Counted from the stretch's first letter, positions 46,801 through 55,186 are shown. The stretch: 64,000 bases of DNA from JAEINY01 sp942490535 (GCA_942490535.1 CALNXQ010000005.1:744001-808000), one strand, 5' to 3'. A program made the numbers and translations. The notes: generated by a model not told the origin, from the sequence alone.

Positions 46801-46883
46801 GCGTACCTCAGTTGCCGGATTGGCATCCGGGTGCAGGTAATCGTCCCTGGATTTTCTCAGACGAAATAATCATTGAACGCTAA
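43863..46883 (+). CDS. GH92 exo-alpha-mannosidase with C-terminal accessory domains (second copy)
   Basis: A 1006-residue lipoprotein (lipobox LAGC, Cys18). Residues up to about 745 are a full GH92 enzyme: DPMIGTDAHGHTFPGATTPFGMVQLSP, FTEGNSWHYTFFAPHD with the general-acid Glu, QYAQGNEPSHHVAYLYNY, and GLCGNEDCGQMSAWYAFSAMGFYPV. Unlike its two neighbours it continues for about 250 residues. First comes a chitobiase/hexosaminidase C-terminal-like domain (VTLNSHSKAAKIHYTLDGSEP, TVRAKGFVEGMKTS), then a discoidin-like sandwich (GSDNFHDGRWLGFNTDLEATIQL; SIKRVSVGFLQNTGSWIFLPESLEVSVSMDG). That tail is usual on GH20 enzymes. It starts a plus-strand run of mannoside genes. Confidence 0.93.
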   Translation: MKTFRFVYLVAILILAGCGKHSKSDPVQYVDPMIGTDAHGHTFPGATTPFGMVQLSPDTGTEGWDWCSGYHYSDSSIMGFSHTHLSGTGGADLGDILVMPYVGDIHWDAGTKENSDSGYRSRFSRATEIAQAGYYEVHLDDYGIRAELTATPRTGIHRYLFPNSQDARIIVDLQHGISDSPKSCWIQVNGNNEIVGLRRSQGWAADQYVYFVAQFSKAFKSYHLSVDSHLVSDQDKVTGKYAKVILDFATADQEEIMVKVGISAVDEQGARNNLMQEASHWSFHKYKEASREMWSEQLSKIEVEGGSEEQKAVFYTSLYHASIAPNLFSDVDGRYRGMDKQIHQTDAHNMYHIFSLWDTFRATHPLFTLLAPEKNQEFIQTMLTQHEQHGLLPVWELAGNETGTMIGYHSIPVIWDAWQKEHRNFDAEKAFEAMKKSANRDHIGLADYKKLGFIPMEREGNSVSKIVEYAYDDWCIAQMAKALGKMEDYEVFSRRAQYYKNVFDAELGFMRGRAANGEWRTPFNPIESSILGSGDFTEGNSWHYTFFAPHDMNALMELYGGDQAFVAKIDELFSLDPIRTNDHAHDISGLLGQYAQGNEPSHHVAYLYNYAGQPWKTQEKVTLIMDSLYTAQPDGLCGNEDCGQMSAWYAFSAMGFYPVTPGDGKYSIGSPIFDKVTLNLVNGKTFSIVAKHVSSKNIYIQSATLNGTVYTKSYLTHQTIEEGGELVFEMGDQPNMKFGASPEDRPVNNANPSEWNIKPLEETVVFIPYANDDLVLFGKHKAVTLNSHSKAAKIHYTLDGSEPNENSQLYKYPIILKKSTTVRAKGFVEGMKTSEEFKRDYIRAIFNENETACPVINLTWPPAGNYQSMGEITLLNGLLGSDNFHDGRWLGFNTDLEATIQLCGKESIKRVSVGFLQNTGSWIFLPESLEVSVSMDGNSFKTVSIVPNPFTSNQHEVMRVEFSTAPINAMAKYIKVKALGVPQLPDWHPGAGNRPWIFSDEIIIER

Positions 46884-46895
46884 AACGAATAATTT

Positions 46896-49154
46896 ATGCA
46901 CAAAATAGTAAGTAGTTTTTTCATAGTCCTGTTAGTTGTTCTGGTGTTTGGTTGTTCTTCGGACAAACAGCAACCAGAACGACTAACTTCTTTCGTCAAT
47001 CCGTTCATGGGAACCGATGGTCCGGGCAATACCTATCCGGGTGCTACTGTTCCCTTTGGGATGGTACAGTTGAGTCCGGACATTGGTTTATCGGGGTGGG
47101 ACCGGATTGCAGGGTACTATTATCCGGATACCATCATAACCGGTTTTAGCCACATGCATTTGACCGGTACTGGAGCTGGTGACTTGTACGATATCTTGCT
47201 CACACCGATTAATTCTAGAGCCACAGCAATGCTCAAAGACAATGGCTTTCGGCCTTACAGTCGTTTTTCACATGATGAAGAACATGCTGAACCAGGCTAT
47301 TACCAGGTGATGCTGCAGGATTTTGGTATTAATTCCGAACTTACTGCCACTGAGCGTACAGGGATTCATCAATATACTTTTCCACAGGATGAGCAATCTG
47401 GTTTTATTATCGATTTGGGGTATTCACTCAATTGGGATGGACCTACCGACACTTATTTGAAAGTAGAAGATAATAAAACCATTGTAGGTTACCGTTTTTC
47501 AAGCGGATGGGCACCCGATCAACGCGTCTTTTTTGTGGCACGTTTCTCCAAGCCTTTTGAGTTGGCAGAATTGTATGCTGCCAATGAATTAATGGAGGGC
47601 AACGAAGTTAAAAACAAACAAACCAAAGTAAAAGTGGTGTTTGCAACGGAAGCCTCAGAAAAAGTGATGGTGAAATTGGGTGTGTCGTCGGCTAGCATTG
47701 AAGGAGCCCGTAAGAGTGTGGACATAGAAGTTCCCCATTGGGATTTCGAAAAAGCACGTTTGGCTGCTTCTGACATGTGGGAGCAAGAACTTTCTAAGAT
47801 TAGAATCAAATCCTCTAATTTGGAGTGGAAACAAACTTTTTACACCGGTTTATATCAATCCATGCTCGCTCCTACCCTCTTGAGCGATCCTGATGGCATG
47901 TATAAAGGGGCTGATGGGAATTATCACAAAGCGGAGGGCTATAAAAAATACGATACTTTTTCGCTGTGGGATACCTTTCGAGCGGCTCATCCGCTTTATA
48001 CCATCATGCATCCGGGTAGGGTACAGGACATGATTCATTCCATGATGAGCCATTACCGCGAGACGGGTTTAACACCGGTGTGGTCCATGCAAGGGAATGA
48101 AACCAACATGATGATTGGTTATCATGCTATTCCCGTCATTGTAGATGCTTACCAAAAGGGACTTTTATCCGATTTTAATGTGGAGGAAGTTTTTGAAGCT
48201 TGTAAATCAAATGCCATGGATGATGCACATGGTATTAAAGAATATAGAGAACTGGGGTATGTCCCCATCTCCTTTGACCATGAAAACTGGTCCGTGTCCA
48301 AAACTTTGGAATATGCCTATGACGATTGGTGCATTGCCCAGTTGGCAAATGCTTTGGGGAAAGATGAGGAATATACCAATTTTATGAAACGCGCTGATTT
48401 CTGGCGGAATCATTACGATGAGAGCTCTACTTTTTTGCGTCCTAAATATGCTGATGGTCGTTTCCTTGAAAACTTTGTAGCAAAGGACTATACCGATCAT
48501 TTTTGTGAAAGTAATGCCTGGCATTATTTCTGGTTTGTACCACATAATATTCAGGGATTGATTGATGCAACCGGTGGATACCAACCCTTTGAAGCAAAAC
48601 TAGACAGCATGTTTACCTATCATCCCAATGAGGAGGATGATTTGCCCATCTTCAGCACGGGTATGATTGGTCAATATGCACATGGAAACGAGCCGAGTCA
48701 TCATGTGGCTTACTTATATAATTATTTAGGTAAACCTTGGAAATCACAGGAACGTTTGCGCGAAATCATGGAAACACAATATAAACCGGTGCCCAATGGA
48801 CATTGTGGGAATGAAGATTGTGGACAGATGTCATCTTGGTACATTTTTAGTTCCCTGGGTTTTTATCCGGTAAATCCGGCCGATGGTATTTATGTAATCG
48901 GCACACCCCTTTGGGAGGAAGCACAGATCCGACTTCCAAATGGTAAAACGTTCACAGTGAGTTCACAGAATAGTGAGCCCAAAAATAAGTACATTCAATC
49001 AGTTAGCCTGAATGGTGAAGCATTGCAGAAATCCTGGATTACCCATTTAGATATTTTGTCTGGGGGTACTTTGGAATTTGTAATGGGCTCTCAGCCCAAT
49101 ACATCGCTTTGGGTGAATAGTGACGCTTATCCTCCATCCGATCCCACAAAATAA
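46896..49154 (+). CDS. GH92 exo-alpha-mannosidase lipoprotein (third copy)
   Basis: A 752-residue lipoprotein (lipobox VFGC, Cys20) starting 12 bp after the previous GH92 gene. It has NPFMGTDGPGNTYPGATVPFGMVQLSP, SLWDTFRAAHPLYT, FCESNAWHYFWFVPHN, QYAHGNEPSHHVAYLYNY and GHCGNEDCGQMSSWYIFSSLGFYPV. The substrate-facing blocks differ most from the other two copies: GPGNTYP instead of GHGHVFP or AHGHTFP, CESNAW instead of TEGNxW, and PHN instead of PHD. This suggests a different linkage or leaving-group preference. The general-acid Glu is kept. It probably works beside the second copy and the beta-mannosidase encoded next. Confidence 0.93.
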   Translation: MHKIVSSFFIVLLVVLVFGCSSDKQQPERLTSFVNPFMGTDGPGNTYPGATVPFGMVQLSPDIGLSGWDRIAGYYYPDTIITGFSHMHLTGTGAGDLYDILLTPINSRATAMLKDNGFRPYSRFSHDEEHAEPGYYQVMLQDFGINSELTATERTGIHQYTFPQDEQSGFIIDLGYSLNWDGPTDTYLKVEDNKTIVGYRFSSGWAPDQRVFFVARFSKPFELAELYAANELMEGNEVKNKQTKVKVVFATEASEKVMVKLGVSSASIEGARKSVDIEVPHWDFEKARLAASDMWEQELSKIRIKSSNLEWKQTFYTGLYQSMLAPTLLSDPDGMYKGADGNYHKAEGYKKYDTFSLWDTFRAAHPLYTIMHPGRVQDMIHSMMSHYRETGLTPVWSMQGNETNMMIGYHAIPVIVDAYQKGLLSDFNVEEVFEACKSNAMDDAHGIKEYRELGYVPISFDHENWSVSKTLEYAYDDWCIAQLANALGKDEEYTNFMKRADFWRNHYDESSTFLRPKYADGRFLENFVAKDYTDHFCESNAWHYFWFVPHNIQGLIDATGGYQPFEAKLDSMFTYHPNEEDDLPIFSTGMIGQYAHGNEPSHHVAYLYNYLGKPWKSQERLREIMETQYKPVPNGHCGNEDCGQMSSWYIFSSLGFYPVNPADGIYVIGTPLWEEAQIRLPNGKTFTVSSQNSEPKNKYIQSVSLNGEALQKSWITHLDILSGGTLEFVMGSQPNTSLWVNSDAYPPSDPTK

Positions 49155-49163
49155 AAAATGTAA

Positions 49164-49231
49164 AAGAAGTGTAAGGGTAGCCTGCAGTTTCTGCGTCTTA
49201 TAGGTAGTTAGACAGCGCCCTTACTCTTCTT
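49164..49231 (+). other. Inverted repeat between GH92 and beta-mannosidase genes
   Basis: AAGAAGTGTAAGGG (49164-49177) and CCCTTACTCTTCTT (49218-49231) are inverted copies with a single mismatch, 40 bases apart. In the transcript they can form a long stem between two genes, perhaps a processing or stability element. No T-run follows. Confidence 0.5.
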
Positions 49232-49280
49232 TAATGGTTTTGGTAAAGTTTGAGAAGAGAAAACAAATAATGATATAAAT

Positions 49281-51833
49281 ATGGTTACGAAGCAAAAACT
49301 ATCCTATCTAATAGTTACGGCATTGGCGGCTGTTTTAACATTTGGTTGTCAAAAACAAAATTCCACCCCTTTGGTAAATAAAGTCTTTATTCACCAAGGA
49401 TGGTCCTTTGTACAGGCCGATCAAGGTAAAAAAATGCCTGCCAAAGTTCCGGGTGTGGTGCATACCGATCTATTAAACAATGGGGTTATTGGCGATCCTT
49501 TTTACCGAAGCAATGAAGAGGAACAGCAGTGGATTAATGAAAAAGATTGGATTTATGAAACTTATTTCCACATTGATACCAATCAAAAAGCGGCCGATCA
49601 ACTCAATCTGGTTTTTGAAGGTCTGGATACACATGCTAAAGTATTTGTGAATGATGAGGAAGTGTTGCAGGCGGATAACATGTTCCGCACCTGGCGTATT
49701 AATATTGCAGATGCTGTTACAGAGGGCGAGAATCATCTGAAGGTCTATTTTCGTTCACCACAGGCCTATAACAAAGAGCAGGCCGATAAACTAGCGTACA
49801 GTTTACCGGAAGATGAGCGTGTGCATTCCCGAAAAGCACCTTACCATTTTGGATGGGATTGGGGACCAAAGTTTCTGACTGCCGGTATTTGGCGTCCGGT
49901 GTATATTGAAAGTTATTCTACAGCTAAGATTGAAAATGTGTTTCTGGTTCAGCAGGAATTGAATGATCAAAAGGCCACATTAAGGGCTGAAGTCAATGTA
50001 CATGCTACTAAGAATGGCAAAGCAACGGTTAAAGTTTCCAGTCTTGATAATAGTTTTAAATCCGTTGAATTAGCAGTTCAATTGGAGGAGGGATTTCAAT
50101 CCACGCACATAGAATTTGAAATTGATCAGCCGGAACGGTGGTGGAGCAAGGGGCTTGGTGAAGCGCATTTATATCCGGTCTCCATCGAATTAATGACAGA
50201 CAACGGTACTGATATAGTAGAGGAGCGTGTTGGACTGCGCACGGTTGAGCTGGTTCAGGAAGATGATGAGTTTGGGCGGAGCTTCTTTTTTAGATTGAAC
50301 GGTGTTCCTGTCTTTGCGAAAGGGGCTAATTACATTCCATTGGAAAGTTTTCTGCCGCGTGTGGAAGACGCAGATTATGTTCGTACCATAAAGGATGCGG
50401 TAAAGGCGAATTTCAATATGTTGCGTGTTTGGGGTGGTGGTATCTACGAAAATAAGAAATTCTATGACCTGTGTGATGAGAATGGCATTATGGTATGGCA
50501 GGATTTCATGTTTGCTTGTGCCATGTATCCGGGGGATGAAGCTTTCATGACTACTGTCAGAGAAGAGGCCGTTCAAAATGTGGAACGCTTGCGCAATCAC
50601 CCATCTCTTGTTTTATGGTGTGGAAATAATGAAATATACAACGGTTGGCAAGATTGGGGCTGGCAAAAATCAAGAGGTTATTCTTCTGAAGATTCTGCAA
50701 AAATCTATAATGATTATGACCGCTTATTTCATAAGTTATTGCCTGAAGTTTTGGCCGAAAAAGATCCCACACGTGGTTACTGGCCATCCTCTCCTTCTTA
50801 CGGTTGGGGGCACAAAGAGTCTACAACCACCGGCGATAATCACTACTGGGGTGTTTGGTGGGGCAAAGAGCCTTTTGAAATGTATAAAAAGAAGGTGAGT
50901 CGTTTCATGAGTGAGTTTGGTTTTCAATCGTTTCCTGACATGAATGCAGTTGAGCGCTTCGCGAAACCTGAAGATTATGATCTTGCATCAAAAGTGATGC
51001 GTACACATCAGAAACACCCAATCGGAAATCAGACCATTGAGGAATACATGTTGCGTGATTATCGTCAACCAAATAATTTTGAGTCTTTTGTGTATGTGAG
51101 CCAAGTGTTGCAGGCGGAAGGTATGATGACCGGAATTGCCGCACATCGCCAAGCCATGCCATATAGCATGGGAACTTTATATTGGCAGTTTAACGACTGC
51201 TGGCCGGTGGTTTCCTGGGCCAGCGTGGATTATTATGGCCATTGGAAAGCCATGCATTATTTCGTGCGCAAAGCCTATTCTAACTTATTTCTGAGTACTG
51301 ATCAGGTAGATGATCAGCTCACTATCTACCTGGTTTCCGATTTACTAAATGAAACGACAGGGAGCTTACAATTAACCTTGATGGATTTCGAAGGAAACGT
51401 GTTGAATGAAACTTCCAGGGAAATGACTGCCAAAGGAAATATCAGCACAATAGTTTATAATGAAAATATTTCGACCATTCTGAAAGGTGCCGATGTTAAT
51501 AATGTGGTGCTCAAAGTGGAACTGATGAATAACGGTAATGTATTGGCTGACAACCTTCATTATTTCACAAAACCGAAGGATCTTAACCTAGTACAGCCAA
51601 GCATTACTACAAACATTGAGAAAGCAGCGAATGGTTACATGGTCACTTTGAATAGCAATCAATTAGCTAAAAATATCTATTTGAATGCTAAAGGTATTGA
51701 CGGTTGGTGGAGTAACAATTATTTCGATTTGTTACCCAACAGTGAAGTAGTGGTTTACTTTGAAACAACAAATACTGGCAGTGACTTAGCAACTCAATTA
51801 AGCATCCAATCATTATTTGATAGTTATCAATAA
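49281..51833 (+). CDS. GH2 beta-mannosidase lipoprotein
   Basis: An 850-residue lipoprotein (lipobox TFGC, Cys23) of glycoside hydrolase family 2, beta-mannosidase branch, which removes beta-mannose from non-reducing ends. The jelly-roll domain contains VPGVVHTDLLNNGVIGDPFYRSNEEEQQWINEKDWIYET and HFGWDWGPKFLTAGIWRPVYIES, both beta-mannosidase hallmarks. The catalytic barrel has the acid/base Glu in WCGNNEIYNG (about residue 450) and the nucleophile Glu in SEFGFQSFP (about 544). FRLNGVPVFAKGANYIPLESFLPR is the start of the barrel. It follows the GH92 genes by 126 bp and ends at a strong terminator. Likely substrates are beta-mannosyl termini of N-glycan cores or mannan oligosaccharides. Confidence 0.95.
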   Translation: MVTKQKLSYLIVTALAAVLTFGCQKQNSTPLVNKVFIHQGWSFVQADQGKKMPAKVPGVVHTDLLNNGVIGDPFYRSNEEEQQWINEKDWIYETYFHIDTNQKAADQLNLVFEGLDTHAKVFVNDEEVLQADNMFRTWRINIADAVTEGENHLKVYFRSPQAYNKEQADKLAYSLPEDERVHSRKAPYHFGWDWGPKFLTAGIWRPVYIESYSTAKIENVFLVQQELNDQKATLRAEVNVHATKNGKATVKVSSLDNSFKSVELAVQLEEGFQSTHIEFEIDQPERWWSKGLGEAHLYPVSIELMTDNGTDIVEERVGLRTVELVQEDDEFGRSFFFRLNGVPVFAKGANYIPLESFLPRVEDADYVRTIKDAVKANFNMLRVWGGGIYENKKFYDLCDENGIMVWQDFMFACAMYPGDEAFMTTVREEAVQNVERLRNHPSLVLWCGNNEIYNGWQDWGWQKSRGYSSEDSAKIYNDYDRLFHKLLPEVLAEKDPTRGYWPSSPSYGWGHKESTTTGDNHYWGVWWGKEPFEMYKKKVSRFMSEFGFQSFPDMNAVERFAKPEDYDLASKVMRTHQKHPIGNQTIEEYMLRDYRQPNNFESFVYVSQVLQAEGMMTGIAAHRQAMPYSMGTLYWQFNDCWPVVSWASVDYYGHWKAMHYFVRKAYSNLFLSTDQVDDQLTIYLVSDLLNETTGSLQLTLMDFEGNVLNETSREMTAKGNISTIVYNENISTILKGADVNNVVLKVELMNNGNVLADNLHYFTKPKDLNLVQPSITTNIEKAANGYMVTLNSNQLAKNIYLNAKGIDGWWSNNYFDLLPNSEVVVYFETTNTGSDLATQLSIQSLFDSYQ

Positions 51834-51837
51834 TTTT

Positions 51838-51874
51838 AAAAACATCTGATCTCAAAAGATCAGATGTTTTTTTT
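51838..51874 (+). terminator. Strong terminator inside the mannoside gene run
   Basis: AAAAACATCTGATCT (51838-51852) pairs perfectly over 15 bp with AGATCAGATGTTTTT (51857-51871) around CAAA, and the T-run continues to 51874. The symporter ATG follows only 16 bp later. Confidence 0.92.
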
Positions 51875-51890
51875 AACCAAAATCTTTAGA

Positions 51891-53729
51891 ATGACGCTAC
51901 AACCAGTTGATCTCATCATTATCTTCGGATACCTTGTTCTTACCGTGTTTATCGGTTTTATCATTTCTAAAAAAGCCTCCAAAAACTTAGATAGCTATTT
52001 TCTTGGTGGTAAAACCATTCCCTGGTATATGCTGGGTTTATCCAATGCCTCCGGTATGTTTGATATTACCGGCACCATGTGGATGGTGGCCATCATGTTT
52101 ATTTATGGCATTAAGAGTGTTTTCATACCATGGCTTTGGCCGGTTTGGAACCAGGTTATTTTGATGGTTTTTCTGGCTGTTTGGATGCGTCGTTCGAATG
52201 TATTAACGGGTGCGGAGTGGTTAAAAACCCGTTTTGGAGATTCAAAAGGAACGCAGCTATCACATATCAGTGTGGTTGTTTTTGCTTTAGTGGCAGTGGT
52301 TGGTTTTATTGCTTATTCCTTTGAGGGGATTGGGAAATTTGCCATCATGTTTTTGCCCTGGGATTTATCCACTACTATTCTGGGTTTACACATACCCTCC
52401 GAGCGGATATATGCCCTAATTATTATGGGAATAACCACTTTGTATGTGGTCAAAGGGGGGATGTATAGTGTTGTAATGACAGAAGTGTTGCAATTTCTGG
52501 TCATGACGGTTTCGTGCATATTAATTGGCATCATTGCCATTAAGCTGGTAACACCGGAACAATTGCAGGCAGTCGTACCTCATGGTTGGGATAACTTATG
52601 GTTTGGCTGGAAACTGGATCTTGATTGGACTACTTTTCCTGAACAAGTGAATAAGGCGCTCAACGCTAAGATAGGTACCGATGGATACGAACTGTTTTCC
52701 GTATTTATGATGATTGTTATTTTCAGGGGTATTCTGGTGAGTATTGCCGGTCCTGTACCCGGTTATGACATGCAACGTGTATTGGCGACAAAAACACCAA
52801 AGGAATCGGCTATGATGAGTGGATTTGTGTCGCTGGTGTTGTTCATTCCCCGCTATTTTATGATTGCCGGTTTAGCCGTTATTGCCATTGTTTATTTTGA
52901 ACCCCAACAACTTTTGGCCAACGGTGAGCTGGATTTTGAAAAAATTCTGCCTTTTGCGTTAAAGAATTTTATTCCGGCTGGTGTTTTAGGGATTATCCTG
53001 GCCGGATTAATTGCTGCGTTTATGTCTACGTTTGCTGCCAATGTGAATGCAGGACCAGCTTACATTGTGAACGATATCTATAAAAAGTTCATTAATCCCA
53101 ATGCGTCCAATCAAACTTATGTGCGAATGAGTTACCTGGCTTCGCTTTTGGTAGTTGTAGTCGGAATCAGCTTTGGTTTTTGGGTTACCTCCATCAATGA
53201 TATCTTGCAATGGCTCACGGCTGCCTTATTTGGAGGGTATGCGGCCTCTAATTTCCTGAAGTGGATTTGGTGGCGGTTTAATGGTTACGGCTATTTCTGG
53301 GGCATGATTGCAGGTTTAATGGCCTCTTTATTAGTGCCTCAATTATTTCCTGATTTATCTGTGATCCTGGCATTTCCCATTATCATTCTGCCGCTTTCTA
53401 CCGTTGGGTCAGTATTGGGATGTTTGCTTACGCCCGCTGATGATGAACAGGTACTGAAGTCTTTTTATGAAACTGTGCGCCCATGGGGTTTTTGGAAGCC
53501 CATTGAAAAACTTGTAAAGCAGGATAACCCCTCTTTTATATCTAATCAATCCTTTAAACGCGATATGCTGAATACTGCTATTGGTGTGATCTGGCAAATG
53601 GCATTGATTGTTTTTCCCATCTACCTGGTGATTCGGGAGTATAGAAATGCAATTGTAGCCCTTGTTATTATTGTGATTACCTCTTATGTGTTAAAAGTGA
53701 ATTGGTTAAATAAGTTGGAAAACGACTAA
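51891..53729 (+). CDS. Sodium:solute symporter (SSS family)
   Basis: A 612-residue inner-membrane transporter with the LeuT-like SSS fold, started at the ATG at 51891; an earlier start codon at 51864 would lie inside the terminator stem and is unlikely. Diagnostic parts are DSYFLGGKTIPWYMLGLSNASGMFDITGTMWMV (helices 1-2, sodium site), GAEWLKTRFG, TTLYVVKGGMYSVVMTEVLQF, and GLIAAFMSTFAANVNAGPAYIVNDIYKKF in the later core helices. By context it probably imports a mannose-containing sugar such as mannobiose. It is followed by GH130 after 34 bp. Transcription must come through the upstream terminator or from a promoter inside the GH2 gene. Confidence 0.9.
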   Translation: MTLQPVDLIIIFGYLVLTVFIGFIISKKASKNLDSYFLGGKTIPWYMLGLSNASGMFDITGTMWMVAIMFIYGIKSVFIPWLWPVWNQVILMVFLAVWMRRSNVLTGAEWLKTRFGDSKGTQLSHISVVVFALVAVVGFIAYSFEGIGKFAIMFLPWDLSTTILGLHIPSERIYALIIMGITTLYVVKGGMYSVVMTEVLQFLVMTVSCILIGIIAIKLVTPEQLQAVVPHGWDNLWFGWKLDLDWTTFPEQVNKALNAKIGTDGYELFSVFMMIVIFRGILVSIAGPVPGYDMQRVLATKTPKESAMMSGFVSLVLFIPRYFMIAGLAVIAIVYFEPQQLLANGELDFEKILPFALKNFIPAGVLGIILAGLIAAFMSTFAANVNAGPAYIVNDIYKKFINPNASNQTYVRMSYLASLLVVVVGISFGFWVTSINDILQWLTAALFGGYAASNFLKWIWWRFNGYGYFWGMIAGLMASLLVPQLFPDLSVILAFPIIILPLSTVGSVLGCLLTPADDEQVLKSFYETVRPWGFWKPIEKLVKQDNPSFISNQSFKRDMLNTAIGVIWQMALIVFPIYLVIREYRNAIVALVIIVITSYVLKVNWLNKLEND

Positions 53730-53763
53730 GATTGTAATTATCAAATTCAACATATTTTGAAGA

Positions 53764-54963
53764 ATGGAAGCATCAAAATTCGATAAGCAAGTTGGGAAGC
53801 TTTTTAAAGAATATAATAAGCTAATTTCCAGAAGCAATAAAAAACAGAAAAATGGAAATGGGATTTATGACCGTTATAAATTTCCCATCGTCACAAGGGA
53901 TCACACCCCACCCTTTTGGCGTTATGATTTGAATGCAGATACCAACCCTCATTTGATGACTCGCTTGGGTATTAATACAACCTTTAATGCGGGTGCTATA
54001 AAGTTAGATGGTAAATATTTGATCGTCTTAAGAGTAGAAGGTTTCGATGTGAAATCATTTTTTGCAGTGGCGGAAAGTCCTAATGGTATTGATCATTTCA
54101 AGTTTTGGGATCATCCCATAGTGATGCCCGTGACGAACGACCCCGAAATGAATGTGTATGATATGCGACTAACGCAGCATGAAGATGGTTGGATTTATGG
54201 ATTGTTTTGTGCCGAGCGTAAAGACCTTTCAAAGCCGGAAGATAGCTCTGCTGCATTAGCGAGTTGTGGCATCGCCCGAACCAGGGATTTGAAGAATTGG
54301 GAACGATTACCTGATCTTAAATCCAGGGCCTCACAACAACGAAATTGCGTGTTGCATCCAGAATATGTAAATGGTAAATACATGGTTTATACCCGTCCTC
54401 AAATGGGTTTTATTGATACCGGGGATAGTGGTATTTGCGCTGGGTTTACCGATTCTATGGAAAAGGCAATCATCGATGAAGAAATGATGATTGACCCCCG
54501 TACTTATCATACAGTGAGAGAGGTGAAAAATGGCCAAGGCCCAGCTCCATTAAAAACCGCGCAGGGTTGGTTACATTTAGCACATGGGGTTCGTCGTACG
54601 GCTGCCGGCTTGCGCTATACGTTATACTGCTTCTTAACCGATCTCAATCAGCCTGAAAAGGTGATCAAACGGCCGGGTGGTCATTTTATTGAACCTCTGG
54701 AAGACGAAAGGGTTGGTGATGTGTCAAATGTCACTTTTTCCAATGGCTGGATTTTGGATGAGGATGGTAAAGTATTCATTTACTATGCTTCTTCTGATAC
54801 TCGCATGCATGTGGCTACGACTTCTCTTGATAAGCTGTTAGACTATGTCTTAAATACGCCCGAGGATGCTGGAAGCACAAATGCTTGTGCAAAACAACGG
54901 GATGAAATGATCACAAATAACCTGGAGATTTTAAGGAACCAATTTCCAGATATTGCCTATTAA
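53764..54963 (+). CDS. GH130 4-O-beta-mannosyl-glucose phosphorylase
   Basis: A 399-residue cytosolic enzyme of GH130 that splits beta-1,4-mannosyl-glucose with phosphate into mannose-1-phosphate and glucose. The subfamily 1 pattern is clear: HTPPFWRYDLNADTNPHLMTRLGINTTFNAGAIKLDGKYL, VEGFDVKSFFAVAESPNGID, the general-acid Asp in NVYDMRLTQHEDGWIYGLFCAERKD (about residue 133), QQRNCVLHPE, TYHTVREVKNGQGPAPLKTAQGWLHLAHGVR and FSNGWILDEDGKVFIYYASSDTRMHVATT. The known pathway also needs a cellobiose 2-epimerase that turns mannobiose into mannosyl-glucose; none is in the window. Released glucose would go to the glucokinase. Confidence 0.92.
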   Translation: MEASKFDKQVGKLFKEYNKLISRSNKKQKNGNGIYDRYKFPIVTRDHTPPFWRYDLNADTNPHLMTRLGINTTFNAGAIKLDGKYLIVLRVEGFDVKSFFAVAESPNGIDHFKFWDHPIVMPVTNDPEMNVYDMRLTQHEDGWIYGLFCAERKDLSKPEDSSAALASCGIARTRDLKNWERLPDLKSRASQQRNCVLHPEYVNGKYMVYTRPQMGFIDTGDSGICAGFTDSMEKAIIDEEMMIDPRTYHTVREVKNGQGPAPLKTAQGWLHLAHGVRRTAAGLRYTLYCFLTDLNQPEKVIKRPGGHFIEPLEDERVGDVSNVTFSNGWILDEDGKVFIYYASSDTRMHVATTSLDKLLDYVLNTPEDAGSTNACAKQRDEMITNNLEILRNQFPDIAY

Positions 54964-54970
54964 TAAATGA

Positions 54971-55011
54971 AAACTCCTCGGTTGATAAATCGGGGAGTTT
55001 GGATGTTTTTT
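54971..55011 (+). terminator. Rho-independent terminator of the mannoside gene run
   Basis: AAACTCCTCG (54971-54980) pairs with CGGGGAGTTT (54991-55000), including one G-T pair, and a T-run lies at 55005-55011. It follows the GH130 stop by 7 bp. Confidence 0.85.
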
Positions 55012-55066
55012 GCAAAAAAATAGCCTCTATCTCATAATCAAAAAAAGTACTAAAAAGACTTAAAAA

Positions 55067-55186
55067 TCAGAAAATTGCAATGATCAAAAAGAGGGTCAGT
55101 AAGAAAACCTGAAGGATCAGAAAACGAACTGGTATGTCAATCTTTTGGATATTAACGGCCAGAAGGCCAAAAATTTTCATCATCAT
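55067..55186 (-). CDS. Possible 39-residue membrane peptide
   Basis: A short frame with three tandem ATGs (55186, 55183, 55180) encodes MMMKIFGLLAVNIQKIDIPV followed by RFLILQVFLLTLFLIIAIF, a single hydrophobic helix of about 17 residues after two basic residues. The region is otherwise empty, and the composition is that of a small membrane protein. I see no promoter or conserved partner, so this may be chance in AT-rich DNA. Confidence 0.25.
   Translation of the reverse strand: MMMKIFGLLAVNIQKIDIPVRFLILQVFLLTLFLIIAIF

Noticed and set aside
51864..51890. Upstream start for the sodium symporter
   Set aside because: The codon lies within the terminator stem and the added residues do not resemble a symporter N-terminus; the ATG at 51891 is preferred.
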